The notes: generated by a model from the sequence alone, not told the origin. Shown: positions 49,395 to 58,829, counted from the first letter of the stretch. The stretch: 64,000 bases of DNA from Stieleria neptunia (GCF_007754155.1 NZ_CP037423.1:4804865-4868864), one strand, 5' to 3'. A program made the numbers and translations.

Positions 49395-49897
49395 GCCCCC
49401 ATCTGCTCTCGCAACGGCGCGATGATTTCGCGGGGGACAAACTTCGCCAACTGCTCATCGTCCCGACTGACGCTGGCGATCTGTTTCAAAAGCGAACTGC
49501 TGACGTGCGAGAACCGTTCGTCAGCCATCAGGAACACGGTTTCGACGTCTTCGTCCAATTGCCGGTTGGCCATCATCATCGTGAATTCGCCGGCGATATC
49601 TGTCATCGGGCGAATCCCACGCACCATCAGTCGCGACCCGAGCGAACGGACGAAATCGACCGCCAGCCCGTCAAAGAATTCGACGCGGACGTTTTCGATG
49701 TCCTTGGTCACCGTCCGCACCAACTCGCGGCGTTGCTCCGGCGAAAACAGGGACCCTTTTTCAGCGTTGATCCCGATCCCAATGACCAACGTTTCAAACA
49801 AGCGACTCGCTCGATGGATGATGTGAAGGTGCCCCAGCGTGATCGGGTCAAAGGATCCGGTGTAAACAGCGATCCGCCGCTCGTTGTTTTCATTCAT
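49391..49897 (-). CDS. coaD: Phosphopantetheine adenylyltransferase
   Basis: A 168-residue nucleotidyltransferase for the fourth step of coenzyme A synthesis, joining AMP from ATP to 4'-phosphopantetheine. The HxGH-type site appears as YTGSFDPITLGH (12-23). The later GIRPMTDIAGEF and the C-terminal FSHVSSSLLKQIA are in typical positions. The length is normal. ATG 49897 is chosen because the longer open frame is unlike any family member. An 18-bp sequence GATCGCTCGTTTGATTC is duplicated upstream (49926-49960). Confidence 0.95.
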   Translation of the reverse strand: MNENNERRIAVYTGSFDPITLGHLHIIHRASRLFETLVIGIGINAEKGSLFSPEQRRELVRTVTKDIENVRVEFFDGLAVDFVRSLGSRLMVRGIRPMTDIAGEFTMMMANRQLDEDVETVFLMADERFSHVSSSLLKQIASVSRDDEQLAKFVPREIIAPLREQMGA

Positions 49898-49979
49898 GCG
49901 TGATTCGGGGGGGTAGAAAAGGTTTCGATCGCTCGTTTGATTCGATCGCTCGTTTGATCCGACGAGTGGTGCGAAAGCA

Positions 49980-51167
49980 CTATGCCGACGCAACCACGTC
50001 GACGAGGCGCTCCAGGTCCGCGCTGTCATTGTAAGCATGAATGCCGGCCCGGATGCCGCCCCCGCGGCAACTGACGACACAGCCCTGCTCCAACGCCCGG
50101 TTGCGAACCGCCGCGGGATCTTTCCCAGGCACCCCAAACGTCACAATCCCCGAACGGTGCTGACGCTTGCCGGGCATCTGGGTCGGCAGACCGACCGCGC
50201 GCAACCGGTCATCCAGTTCGGTCGCCAAACCGAGCACCCGGTCGCCGATCGCGTTGGGTCCATGTGTCTGGCGAATCGCGTTGAACATCGCCACGCTGGC
50301 TCCCAATGCGGCCGCGGCGGACATGTTGGCCGACCCCGGCTCGAACCGTGCCGCCGTTCGCCGCAGATCCAGTTTCGGTTCCGCATAATTGAATGTGTTG
50401 CGGACACTGTTCCAACCGACGCTACAGCAACGCAGCCGGTCCAGATGACGCTTGCGAATCACCGCCACGCCAAACCCTTCCGGACCCAGCAACCATTTGT
50501 GACCATCGGCGGCCAGAAAATCGACGTCGGTCTTCTGTAGATCCAGATCAAACACCCCCAGCCCCTGGATCGCATCGAGGAACACCAAGACTCCCTCCGC
50601 GTGCGCCCGCTGGACGATCGATTCCAGATCGGCGCGAAAACCGCTGGCATACCCGACCCATGACAGAGAGATCATGCGCGTCGAATCATCGACGTGGTCA
50701 AACAAGTCATCCGGCTCGACACGTCCATCGCGGCGCGGCACGATCCGCACCTCGACGCCGCGGGAGGCCTGGTTTTGCCAGGGGTACAGATTGCTGGGGA
50801 ATTCGCCCTCGGGAATCACGACCGAATCGCCGCTCTGCCAGGGAAACCCCTCGGCGACCAGATTGATCCCCGCCGAGGTGTTGGGGACAAAACAGACCTC
50901 GTCCGTCTCGGTGTGCAACAGCTCGGCGAACGCTTGACGCAGCGATTCCACCCGCCCCGCCCAAGTGGGCCAAACGGTATCTCCCTGGCGTTCGGCTTCG
51001 TCGGCATAGTTCCGCAGCGCTGCGGCGGCGGGCATCGAAAGCGGGCCGACGGCGGCATGGTCCAAATAGGCCCAATTTTCCGTGATCGGCATTTTTTTTC
51101 GCCACCAGCCCCATGGGTCGGAACGGAGTTGTGGGTCAGAAATCGGCTGAGAGGACGTGTTTGGCAT
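49980..51167 (-). CDS. Class V PLP-dependent aminotransferase (cysteine desulfurase-like fold)
   Basis: A 395-residue aminotransferase/desulfurase-fold enzyme. It shows YLDHAAVGPLS (34-44), the PLP-binding VPNTSAGINLV, DAIQGLGVFDLD and the Schiff-base lysine in LAADGHKWLLGPEG. No cysteine-loop typical of an active cysteine desulfurase is evident near the C-terminus, so another reaction such as a carbon-nitrogen or carbon-sulfur lyase is possible. It is adjacent to coaD on the same strand with an 82-bp gap. Confidence 0.85.
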   Translation of the reverse strand: MPNTSSQPISDPQLRSDPWGWWRKKMPITENWAYLDHAAVGPLSMPAAAALRNYADEAERQGDTVWPTWAGRVESLRQAFAELLHTETDEVCFVPNTSAGINLVAEGFPWQSGDSVVIPEGEFPSNLYPWQNQASRGVEVRIVPRRDGRVEPDDLFDHVDDSTRMISLSWVGYASGFRADLESIVQRAHAEGVLVFLDAIQGLGVFDLDLQKTDVDFLAADGHKWLLGPEGFGVAVIRKRHLDRLRCCSVGWNSVRNTFNYAEPKLDLRRTAARFEPGSANMSAAAALGASVAMFNAIRQTHGPNAIGDRVLGLATELDDRLRAVGLPTQMPGKRQHRSGIVTFGVPGKDPAAVRNRALEQGCVVSCRGGGIRAGIHAYNDSADLERLVDVVASA

Positions 51168-51269
51168 GATTTTGGATCGTCGAATCGCCCTTCTAAACGG
51201 AATTTACCGAAAAATTGTCCCAATCCGGGGCCAGAGTGGCTCTCGGTAAACTAGCGATATCACGTAGGC

Positions 51270-51299
51270 TTGGGAAACATGTACTCGGGCAACTATACT
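51270..51299 (+). promoter_or_regulatory. Putative sigma-70 promoter of the small membrane protein gene
   Basis: TTGGGA (51270-51275) and TATACT (51294-51299) with an 18-base spacer, 78 bp upstream of the small membrane-protein start. The -10 box is a 5/6 match and the -35 box a 4/6 match. Confidence 0.4.
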
Positions 51300-51376
51300 G
51301 CGGCCCTTTCCCGGCCGCGATACGAGCGTTCCGTCTGGCCCTTCCCTCATTTCACATTCGTTCCGAGGTTCAATTG

Positions 51377-51580
51377 ATGCCCAAGGCACTCTGTCTTTTT
51401 AGCCTTGTCGCGTCGATCTTGGTCGTCAGCCTGTTCATTTTAGACGCCGTTGCCTTACTGTCTGGCCAAACCAGCTTGGCGATTTTGGGTGGTGCGAGTC
51501 TGATGATGGACCTCACCTTTGCGATCTTGGGCGGCGTTCTGATCTACTTGAGCTGGTCGACGTATCGCGAACAGCGATAG
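51377..51580 (+). CDS. Small two-helix membrane protein
   Basis: A 67-residue protein with two predicted transmembrane helices (about 5-28 and 35-57) and a short basic C-terminal tail (STYREQR). The family was not recognised. ATG 51377 has GAGG upstream; a longer frame starting at 51215 lacks support. It lies 180 bp upstream of the LptF/G-like gene. The even hydrophobicity and compact layout make it a credible real gene. Confidence 0.68.
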   Translation: MPKALCLFSLVASILVVSLFILDAVALLSGQTSLAILGGASLMMDLTFAILGGVLIYLSWSTYREQR

Positions 51581-51759
51581 CGTTTCGATTCGATCTTGCG
51601 TCGGCCGCCGACCCGGTGGGATGCTTGCACGATCGCTGAGGATCCCCCTGGTGCTCTTTCAACGCGTCGTTTTCGCGTCGCGGAAAATCGTCAAGGGATT
51701 CGGCCGGTATGGTCAGCGTGGCAGGCAAAACGTTTCCATCTCTGTGAGTCCGATCCGCC

Positions 51760-52902
51760 GTGACGCAAATCGATCGTTACATTCTGGGGCTGTTCTTCCG
51801 GACGTTTCTGGTCTGTTTCGCCTCGCTGTCTGGAATCTTTGTCGTTTTCCATGCTTTCCAGAACATGAACGACTTGGCGGAACTGGCCGAATCACGCGGC
51901 GTCGGGATCTCCCGCGTCATGTGGTATTACTACGGCCCCTACATGCTGCTGCTGTTCGACTGGACGGGTGCGATCATCGCCTTGATGTCGCTGTTGTTCG
52001 TGGTCGGATGGCTGCGCCGAACCGGCGAATTGACCGCGACGCTGGCCGCCGGCGTGTCGCACGGACGGATTTTCCGCGCGATGGTTTGCGCCGCCCTGGC
52101 CATCGTGTTGGTTCAACTGGCCAGCCGCGAACTGCTGTTGCCCACGATGCGCGATGCGTTGTCGATGAAAAGCAAAGATCTCTCCGGCGACGCCCCCCAG
52201 CCGATCTTGCCCAGCTATGACAAGATCAGCGGGATCTTGCTCGAAGGTCACTCGATCCGCCCGCGCAGCAAAGAAATCCATCAGCCCAATTTTCGCCTCG
52301 ATGTCGAATACGCGGGCTTTGGTGAAGCCATCGTCTCGGCCTCGGCGCGCTGGTTGCCGGCCGACGAAAACCACGATGAAGGCTACTTGATGCAAGACGT
52401 CTTCAACCCACCGGCGATCGACTCCATCGCTTCGGCGCGACGTGACGGGCGTCTGGTTCTGATGACGGCCCACGACCAACCCTGGCTCGCGCCGGGGCAA
52501 TGCTTTGTGGTCACACCGGTCAATGCAGAAATCCTGCAGACCGATCAGTCCTCCACCCGGCTGTGCAGCAGCCTGCAGCTGCTGGAACGCCTGCGCAATC
52601 CTGCGGTTCACAACTCGATGGCGACGCGTGTGCTGTTGCACGAGCGGATCATGAGGGTGCCACTGGACTTTTCGCTGTTCCTGCTCGGGTTGCCATTGGT
52701 GGTCAATCGTCGCGGCCGCAACCTGTTCATGATGATCGGCGCGGCCATCGGCACGGTGATGCTGTTTTTCGCGCTCAAGACCGCCGGCAGCGCGATGGGC
52801 GGCGGGGGCTACCTGCTCTCACCCGCGGTCGCCGCGTGGATGCCCTTTCTGGTGCTCGGACCGATCGCCTATGTCAGACTTCGCGAAGTTGAAACGGTAT
52901 GA
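51760..52902 (+). CDS. LptF/LptG-family permease (YjgP/YjgQ)
   Basis: A 380-residue membrane protein of the YjgP/YjgQ family. LptF and LptG, with LptB, drive lipopolysaccharide export to the outer membrane. It begins with ILGLFFRTFLVCF, a characteristic first helix, has helices at about 10-30, 55-80 and 95-115, a periplasmic beta domain (about 140-290) and three C-terminal helices (from PLDFSLFLLGLPLVV). The start is GTG 51760. Its end overlaps the next gene by 4 bp (ATGA), coupling it to a glycosyltransferase. A second LptF/G partner is not in this window. Confidence 0.87.
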   Translation: MTQIDRYILGLFFRTFLVCFASLSGIFVVFHAFQNMNDLAELAESRGVGISRVMWYYYGPYMLLLFDWTGAIIALMSLLFVVGWLRRTGELTATLAAGVSHGRIFRAMVCAALAIVLVQLASRELLLPTMRDALSMKSKDLSGDAPQPILPSYDKISGILLEGHSIRPRSKEIHQPNFRLDVEYAGFGEAIVSASARWLPADENHDEGYLMQDVFNPPAIDSIASARRDGRLVLMTAHDQPWLAPGQCFVVTPVNAEILQTDQSSTRLCSSLQLLERLRNPAVHNSMATRVLLHERIMRVPLDFSLFLLGLPLVVNRRGRNLFMMIGAAIGTVMLFFALKTAGSAMGGGGYLLSPAVAAWMPFLVLGPIAYVRLREVETV

Positions 52903-53585
52903 CGCCGCAACAGGTTTCGGTCATCATCCCGGCGCTCAATGAAGCCGCACGGATCGAAGCGGCAATCGAATCGGCCTGGAACAACGATGCGGGCGAAGTC
53001 ATCGTTTGCGACGGCGGCAGCAGCGATTCAACCCCCCAGCTTTCGCGGGCCCGACGGGCGACCGTCGTCACCGCCGCACGCGGCCGAGGCAACCAACTCG
53101 GTGCCGGGGCCCAAGCCGCCACGGGATGCGTGCTGCTGTTCCTGCACGCCGACAATCGATTGAGCGACGGCTGTTTGTATGCGATGTGCCAGCGCATTGA
53201 TGCGTCCGCCCAACCACAACAGTGTTGGGGGGGATTCAAGCAGCGAATTGAGGAGCCCAGAGTCCTGTTCAGGTTGCTGGAGTGGGGCAATGCCATCCGC
53301 ATCCGATGGCGCGGCGTACCATTTGGAGATCAAGCGGTGTTTGTCACCCGAACGCTGTATGACCGCGTGGGAGGATTCCCGTCCGTTGCGTTGATGGAAG
53401 ACGTTCTGCTGTCGCGCGCACTGCGCAGACATTCTTGGCCGATGCTGGTCGATGCCCTCGTTCACATCGACGCGCGGCGCTGGACAAAACGCGGCGTTTT
53501 GAGACAGACCGCTCGAAACTGGGGCATTCAACTCGCTCATTGCTTGGGGGTGTCCGAGAGCCATCTTGAAAAATGGTATCGATGA
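52899..53585 (+). CDS. Family 2 glycosyltransferase (TIGR04283-like)
   Basis: A 228-residue GT-A-fold glycosyltransferase. It shows SVIIPALNEAARIEAAI, VICDGGSSDST and LFLHADNRLSDG, with the DxD-like metal site in HAD. WGGFKQRIE, GVPFGDQAVFVTR and MEDVLLSRAL match the TIGR04283-type family of short transferases, which often sit next to selenium- or arsenic-related genes; none are found here. The start ATG overlaps the stop of the LptF/G-like gene, suggesting coupled expression. The acceptor is unknown; a glycan or lipid role is inferred from the neighbour. Confidence 0.83.
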   Translation: MTPQQVSVIIPALNEAARIEAAIESAWNNDAGEVIVCDGGSSDSTPQLSRARRATVVTAARGRGNQLGAGAQAATGCVLLFLHADNRLSDGCLYAMCQRIDASAQPQQCWGGFKQRIEEPRVLFRLLEWGNAIRIRWRGVPFGDQAVFVTRTLYDRVGGFPSVALMEDVLLSRALRRHSWPMLVDALVHIDARRWTKRGVLRQTARNWGIQLAHCLGVSESHLEKWYR

Positions 53586-53772
53586 TTCGCGGCGTTTTTG
53601 GTCTTTCCAGCTCGAATTCTCGTTCGAATCCGACGCGGGACCTTGCGGCCGGCTGCACTGAATTTAGAATCGATTGTCCGTCTGAGGGCGCGCGATTGAC
53701 GCAGTGAGTGTTTGATCGGGACAAACACGCAATCACGTTTTGCCGCTCGGATGACCCCTCGAGGTTATCGTT

Positions 53773-53955
53773 TTGCTTACTGAAGCCACCGTTGAAGAGA
53801 TGTTCCGCAAGTTGATTAGCGACCCCCAACGTGGGGAAAACGTTTTTGATGAAGCAGAAGATCTCCTGGACGAAGAACTCCGGCCGGAGAGCCCGTTGCG
53901 GCACCGATTGAGCCAGGAGTTAGAGGAATTGCGAGAGTTGGCCGAGAAAGCTTGA
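53773..53955 (+). CDS. Small acidic helical protein, 60 residues
   Basis: A 60-residue acidic protein (MLTEATVEEMFRKLI start, RPESPLRHRLSQELEEL late) that looks like two or three amphipathic helices. The likely start is TTG 53773, an uncommon codon. It is not assigned to a family. It is followed 47 bp later by a strong hairpin terminator, which supports it as a transcribed unit. Confidence 0.55.
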   Translation: MLTEATVEEMFRKLISDPQRGENVFDEAEDLLDEELRPESPLRHRLSQELEELRELAEKA

Positions 53956-54001
53956 TCACCTCTCCGAAAAATCGCGGCCACCGATGCCGCATCAAACAAA
54001 G

Positions 54002-54034
54002 AAAGCCGCGACGGAATGATTCCGCCGCGGCTTT
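54002..54034. terminator. Hairpin terminator between convergent genes
   Basis: AAAGCCGCG and CGCGGCTTT pair around an inner CGGAAT/ATTCCG stem, giving a nearly continuous stem ending with T-rich sequence. The A/T tails on both sides make it usable in both directions, for the small acidic gene and the convergent barrel gene. Confidence 0.9.
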
Positions 54035-54063
54035 CATTTTGTAAGACCGATGGCTGAGCCCGC

Positions 54064-55275
54064 CTAGCGGTTCAGCGTGATCCCGAAGGTGCCGCCGACC
54101 ATCAAGTAGTCTTGGTCGTTGTCACCGCCTCGCAGGATCGAATTGTCGATGTCACCGCCCCGCCACAGACCGCGGGCAACATCGATCAGCTGGAACCCGG
54201 CTCGCACCGTGATCGCACGGGACAGTTGGTAGCCCAGTTCGCCGCGGACATCGAACCCGAGGAAGAACTCTTCGTTGCGGGTGTAGTCGCGGTCGGTTTC
54301 CTCATACAGGATCCGAGAGATTTCGTCGCCTTCTTCGATCGTGTCGGTGCCGTCGTACACGACCGCTTCGGTGTGTCGGTTGTTGTAGCTGCTTTGGAAG
54401 TTCGCCCCCGAGAAGACTTTGAAGTCGGTCGCGAAGGTGAATCGATCAAAGAACTTGAAGTATCGGAATCCGATCTGTCCGGTGATCGCTTCGTTCTCGG
54501 TGAATGCCTGATCGGTCGTCATCAACTCCGACGCGGCACCGTAGGTGGTGACCAAGTTCGGACGTCCGGCGAGCCCGTCTGCGATCTGATCCGGATCGTT
54601 CGAACTGATGAAGTTCTGACGGACGTTGGTGTCTTCGATTCGGAACCAACGGAATCCGACCATCGGCTCCAGCATCCCACCGTAATGATAGGGTTCCAAC
54701 CGCCACGTCTTGCTCAGTTCGTAGCTGTCGAAATCGATCACGTTTTCGCTTCGCTTCTCATCGACGAATCGATAATTGAATCCGCGATTGTTGCTGATCC
54801 CGGGAATCGCTTCGAATCCGAACGGGGGTGCCGCGTTGGTCGCTTCGCCGTCGAGCTCGTCTTCGTTGAAGCGATTGCCGCGTTCCTTGCGGACGCTGAA
54901 GAACTGACCGACGTCGTTGTCGACCCAGCTGAATAACCAGCCCTTGTCGGCATCGGGCAACATGAACCCGACCTCGTAACGGTGGCCCCAGCCACTGTCC
55001 AGTCCGGACTCAAGTCCCTGGGCATTGTTTTCCAGTTCAGGCCGCGAACCGTACAGGTTCAAGCGGTCGTAGGTGGCGAACCAACCCGTATTGGCTCGCT
55101 TCTTTGGCTTCATGTCCGCCAAGTCCATGTCGTAGATCGGCTCGAACCAACGGAAGTCGGGATCGAACTGAAGCGGATCCGCCACGGGGACGTGCTCCTG
55201 AGCCTGGGCCGAAGCCATACCACAGAGCAGTACAAGGGATCCAAAAATTCTAGCCGTCAGCTTCCGTACCGACAT
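54064..55275 (-). CDS. Outer-membrane beta-barrel protein, BBP7-like
   Basis: A 403-residue secreted protein with a signal peptide (about 1-25, FGSLVLLCGMASAQAQ). The mature part has alternating hydrophobic and polar residues typical of beta strands and ends in VGGTFGITLNR, a terminal strand as in BBP7-like planctomycete barrels. Aromatic patches WFATYDRLNLYG and FNYRFVDE support a membrane barrel. ATG 55275 (MSVRKLTARIF) has GGTGGA upstream, and the signal peptide starts there. It is probably a porin-like or structural outer-membrane protein; no substrate is evident. Confidence 0.78.
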   Translation of the reverse strand: MSVRKLTARIFGSLVLLCGMASAQAQEHVPVADPLQFDPDFRWFEPIYDMDLADMKPKKRANTGWFATYDRLNLYGSRPELENNAQGLESGLDSGWGHRYEVGFMLPDADKGWLFSWVDNDVGQFFSVRKERGNRFNEDELDGEATNAAPPFGFEAIPGISNNRGFNYRFVDEKRSENVIDFDSYELSKTWRLEPYHYGGMLEPMVGFRWFRIEDTNVRQNFISSNDPDQIADGLAGRPNLVTTYGAASELMTTDQAFTENEAITGQIGFRYFKFFDRFTFATDFKVFSGANFQSSYNNRHTEAVVYDGTDTIEEGDEISRILYEETDRDYTRNEEFFLGFDVRGELGYQLSRAITVRAGFQLIDVARGLWRGGDIDNSILRGGDNDQDYLMVGGTFGITLNR

Positions 55276-55504
55276 CGCTGTTCCACCGTCTATTAGAAGT
55301 CGTCCGTAGTGGCCGCCGGAACCTGCCTGCAGATTCCATCCGCGGCCCGCGTTGGGGTGCATTGACCGATTTTCTTTTGTCTCTTGACACAAAGATTCGG
55401 TCGTGACGGTCTTATCGGACAGGTGGAACGCCAGGGCTTAGTCCGATTATCGCGAGAAGTCGCAAAAGTCCGAGAATCTTGAATACCGGTACACCTTCAC
55501 AGGC

Positions 55505-55981
55505 TCACTTTTTCCCCATCGCTCGTTTGCTAGCGAAAAAATCGGTCAAGATTTGACCGCAGCGCTCCGCCTGGACACCGGCGATGACTTCGGCCTGATG
55601 ATTCAGCCGATCGTCGCTGAGCAGCTGAAACAGGCTGGTCACCGCGCCGGCCTTGCCGTCGCTGGCACCAAAGACCACCCGGGGGACCCGGGCCTGGAGG
55701 ATCGCCCCGGCACACATCGGGCACGGTTCCAGGGTCACGTACAGTGTCGTGTTCTCCAACCGCCAATCGCCGATCGCCGCGGCCGCTTGCGTGATCGCAA
55801 TCATCTCCGCATGCGCCGTGGGATCCTTCAGCATTTGCCGCTGGTTGGACGCCGCACCGATGATCTGGTGGTCACGGATGACGATCGCCCCGACCGGCAC
55901 CTCGTCGAGTTCGACGGCCTGATAGGCCAGCTCAAGGGCGCGGCCCATGAAGTGCTCGTCGACCTGCTGTTGTGGAATCAC
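55505..55981 (-). CDS. tadA: tRNA-specific adenosine deaminase
   Basis: A 158-residue zinc deaminase that converts A34 to inosine in tRNA-Arg(ACG) and so allows wobble decoding. The active-site motif H57-A-E59 (TAHAEM) and zinc cysteines C87 and C90 ([10 protein letters not shown]) are present. The length is normal. The start is GTG 55981, 8 bp after the stop of the upstream DUF1080-like gene, so they are probably co-transcribed. Confidence 0.95.
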   Translation of the reverse strand: MIPQQQVDEHFMGRALELAYQAVELDEVPVGAIVIRDHQIIGAASNQRQMLKDPTAHAEMIAITQAAAAIGDWRLENTTLYVTLEPCPMCAGAILQARVPRVVFGASDGKAGAVTSLFQLLSDDRLNHQAEVIAGVQAERCGQILTDFFASKRAMGKK

Positions 55982-55989
55982 CGGCGAAC

Positions 55990-56907
55990 CTACTTTGCCA
56001 CTGCGATTTCAGAAGCGTGCAGCCGCCGCAATTGGACGTTGCGGATTTGCGAATCACATTCAAAGTTGGCAATCCCCATCGGCGTGCAGGGATCCATCTC
56101 AAAACGGATGTCAAACTCGTGGTCCGCGCGCGGGTGGCTGAACAATTCCTTGCCGTCGACCCAGACCGTGATTTTGGTCGTCTCCACACGCAGCCGGGCG
56201 CTGTACCACTTTTTGTCGTCATAACTCATGAACATCGTCGTCTCGTTGTCGCTGGCGTCGCGGCCGTCGATGCTGCTGATCCCGGTGATCCCGCCCCCCC
56301 ATCCGCCCATCACCAGGCTGATGTATTGGTCGGCCACCGGAACGGTGAAGGCGCACAGAAAGTCATAGCCCGAATTGCGTCGACATTCCCAGCGAACTTC
56401 ATAGTTGTCGCGCGGCAGCGGCTGGGCGCTGTCGGATGCCGGCTCGTTCGCTCCGGTCTTGGCCGCATCACCCTCAAACGGCCCCGTCCAAACCACGCCG
56501 GTCAACGGGTCGCCGTGTTCCAACTTGATCACATCGTCTTTGATGATCACGTCGCCTTCCCCTCCGAACTGACAGGCTTTCCAGTGGCCGGTCAGCGAGA
56601 TCCAGGGCGTCTTTTCGGATTTGTCCGCCGAGTTTTCGGCCGCCGTCGGGTTTTGTGCGGCAGAGTCTTTTGCGGAGGAGTTTTCGGAGACCTCGCCGCC
56701 GACAGCCTGGTCAGATTCCTGACCCGCCGTTTCGGCTTGCGCGGCTGGGGCATGCTCTGCTGGAGCTTGCTCTGCTGGGGCATGCTCTGCTGGAGCTTGC
56801 TGAGCTGTGGCTTGCCGGGCAGGCGTCACGGTTGCTACAACCGCCGCAGCGACCAGGGCGGCAAACAGCATCCGGCTGCGGGTGGTGGTTCGATGGAGAC
56901 GCTGCAC
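55990..56907 (-). CDS. Exported DUF1080-like (3-keto-disaccharide hydrolase-type) protein
   Basis: A 305-residue exported protein. A signal peptide (1-36, [18 protein letters not shown]) leads to a repeated Ala/Pro/Glu/His linker ([10 protein letters not shown] units encoded by 15-bp repeats), then a jelly-roll LamG-like domain (about 120-300) with [34 protein letters not shown] and [15 protein letters not shown], as in DUF1080 proteins. The start is probably GTG 56907 after AGAGGA; TTG 56934 is the alternative. A carbohydrate-binding or glycan-cleaving role is likely but unproven. Confidence 0.72.
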   Translation of the reverse strand: MQRLHRTTTRSRMLFAALVAAAVVATVTPARQATAQQAPAEHAPAEQAPAEHAPAAQAETAGQESDQAVGGEVSENSSAKDSAAQNPTAAENSADKSEKTPWISLTGHWKACQFGGEGDVIIKDDVIKLEHGDPLTGVVWTGPFEGDAAKTGANEPASDSAQPLPRDNYEVRWECRRNSGYDFLCAFTVPVADQYISLVMGGWGGGITGISSIDGRDASDNETTMFMSYDDKKWYSARLRVETTKITVWVDGKELFSHPRADHEFDIRFEMDPCTPMGIANFECDSQIRNVQLRRLHASEIAVAK

Positions 56908-57012
56908 GTTGGTGTCCTCTTGCCTAAAGATCAATAAGCTTCACGATTCAGTTTCTGTTCGATCAGACGACATCCGGCCCCACCTCGGCGGGCCGACAAA
57001 CCGACCAATCCA

Positions 57013-57447
57013 ATGCGTCCAATCACCGGCATCACCATACTCGGCTTTCGCCTTGGCGTCATCGCTCTGGCCCTCTATTGGATCGCACTTTTTCTGGGAA
57101 CACACTGGCCGGCGGGGATCGATGTCGGCCCCCAATTGAACGACAAGGTGAAACACTTCTCCGGCTACTTCGGCCTGGCGATCCTGTGCTGCTACGTCAC
57201 CCAGTCTCCCGGCAACGACCGCCGCCGGTCGGCGCGGCGTTTTCTGGGCGTGATCATCGTGTTGACCGTCTACGCCAGCCTCGACGAACTGACGCAAGCG
57301 TTCTCGCCGGGCCGGCACCCCGACGTTCTCGATGCGCTGGCCGATGTGCTGGGAATCCTGACCGCCGTCGGCCTTTACAATGCCGCCCGTCAAATCGTCC
57401 GTCGATTTTCGTCGCCGCCGGTGTCCACCGAAGCCACCGAGTCGTGA
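57013..57447 (+). CDS. VanZ-family membrane protein
   Basis: A 144-residue membrane protein with four predicted helices (first at about 10-28, ILGFRLGVIALALYWIALF). It matches the VanZ-like family through HWPAGID, NDKVKHFSGYFGLA, DELTQAFSPGRHPDVLDALADVLG. The family is associated with teicoplanin resistance in VanZ and with unknown roles elsewhere. Its last 58 bp overlap, tail to tail, the end of the channel-like gene on the minus strand. Confidence 0.88.
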   Translation: MRPITGITILGFRLGVIALALYWIALFLGTHWPAGIDVGPQLNDKVKHFSGYFGLAILCCYVTQSPGNDRRRSARRFLGVIIVLTVYASLDELTQAFSPGRHPDVLDALADVLGILTAVGLYNAARQIVRRFSSPPVSTEATES

Positions 57448-58592
57448 AGCTGCGAGTCGTGAGCCGCAGAACAACGACAGGGCTGCAGTGACGCGACGTT
57501 ACAGAGGGTACAAACCGGCAGCTCGGCGATCGGCATCCCGGCGGACATCGATTTCAAACCGTCCGCCTCTTGCTCCAGTGCCTCTTGCTCCAGTGCCTCT
57601 TGCTCCAGTGTCTCTTGCTCGGCGCATTTGAATTTCAACTTGGCGATGCGTTGACGCAACAAACGGGAATGCTTCTCCATCTCGGCCAGCTGCTTTTCCA
57701 ACTTTTCAATTCGCCGTTCATCACTGACACGCAGGATGCGTTCGGTCAAGTCGAACAGGATCAACACCCGCAACGCCTTGATCGCCGTGCCCCGCAAACG
57801 ATACGCGCGAGCCAGATTCGACAGCTGTTGAATCCGCATCAAATCGGCCAGACGAGTCGCCTTGGCCAAACTCAAGGTTCGCAAGAACGAGACCAGCGGC
57901 AGCAGGATGATCGCCAAATCGATCCAGTGCTCTTTGCAATACTCCAACTTCTTTTCGGCGATCGACACCATCAAAATGAATTCGGCGGCGAACGCGAACC
58001 AGATCACCCCCGTCCCGCCGTGCAGCAGAATCCGCAGCCAACGGTAGGCGGCGACCTGATCCTTGAGGAAGAATTCGATGATCAAAATCGGCATGATCAG
58101 CAGCGCGATCACCATCATCGGAACGCTGAAGTGACGTTCCAATTGGCGCTGCAACCGGCGGCCGCCACGCCGCCATCCCAACCCGGGCAACCAAATCCGT
58201 CCATGCATCTCGGGGCTGCGGGCACACATGCGAAGCGCCGGACAGATGCAAAACAACGCGCTGTGCAGATGATGTCGCAAGTGCTGGCGATTCCATGGAC
58301 GGGTCACCCAGTGCACGATCGCTTCGCCGACCACAACGCACCAAATCCCCAGCATCACCAGCAACACCGCGCCCTCCAATCCGTACGGCGTCACGACCGC
58401 CATATCGGCCGCCTCCAAACTCTCGGCGTCGATCACTTGCTCGGCACGTTCTTGCAGCCCCGGCAAATCGACCCAGATCACCACCAAGACCGCCAGACAG
58501 ACCAAATAGATCATCGCCAGCGAGAACATCAGCACTTCGTTTCGCCCGGCAAACCACCGCAACCACACCTTGGTGTCGAAACGCTTTTTCAT
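57390..58592 (-). CDS. Ion-channel-like membrane protein with coiled coil
   Basis: A 400-residue membrane protein, not assigned with certainty. Helices at about 25-45 and 75-95 are followed by a basic region (CARSPEMHGRIWLPG) and then four helices (about 155-280) that resemble the S1-S4 voltage-sensor block of a cation channel (EFILMVSIAEKKL, IDLAIILLPLVSFLRTL, ADLMRIQQLSNLARAYRLR). No GYG-type selectivity filter is visible, so it may be a sensor without its own pore. A coiled coil (RIEKLEKQLAEMEKHSRLL) and a repeated LEQEA linker end in a Cys-rich tail (CTLCNVASLQPCRC). ATG 58592 has AGGAG upstream. Confidence 0.65.
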   Translation of the reverse strand: MKKRFDTKVWLRWFAGRNEVLMFSLAMIYLVCLAVLVVIWVDLPGLQERAEQVIDAESLEAADMAVVTPYGLEGAVLLVMLGIWCVVVGEAIVHWVTRPWNRQHLRHHLHSALFCICPALRMCARSPEMHGRIWLPGLGWRRGGRRLQRQLERHFSVPMMVIALLIMPILIIEFFLKDQVAAYRWLRILLHGGTGVIWFAFAAEFILMVSIAEKKLEYCKEHWIDLAIILLPLVSFLRTLSLAKATRLADLMRIQQLSNLARAYRLRGTAIKALRVLILFDLTERILRVSDERRIEKLEKQLAEMEKHSRLLRQRIAKLKFKCAEQETLEQEALEQEALEQEADGLKSMSAGMPIAELPVCTLCNVASLQPCRCSAAHDSQLHDSVASVDTGGDENRRTI

Positions 58593-58829
58593 CTCGAACT
58601 CCTGATGGCTTGGACGACGCGTACGATCAAACGGGGGTCCATCGGGGGTCAATCCGCAACCCGAGACCCGCCCCCCGATGAGAGGATTTTAGCAGACGGA
58701 TCGGAAGAGTGGTGTTGCCCGTTAGGCCGCAGACGGAGACGACTGGGGCGCCCGTCGCGGGGCCCACCGACGGAAATCGTCACCATCAGCCCCTCCGCAT
58801 TTTGATGGTCGACGGGGTACACTCTGCAC

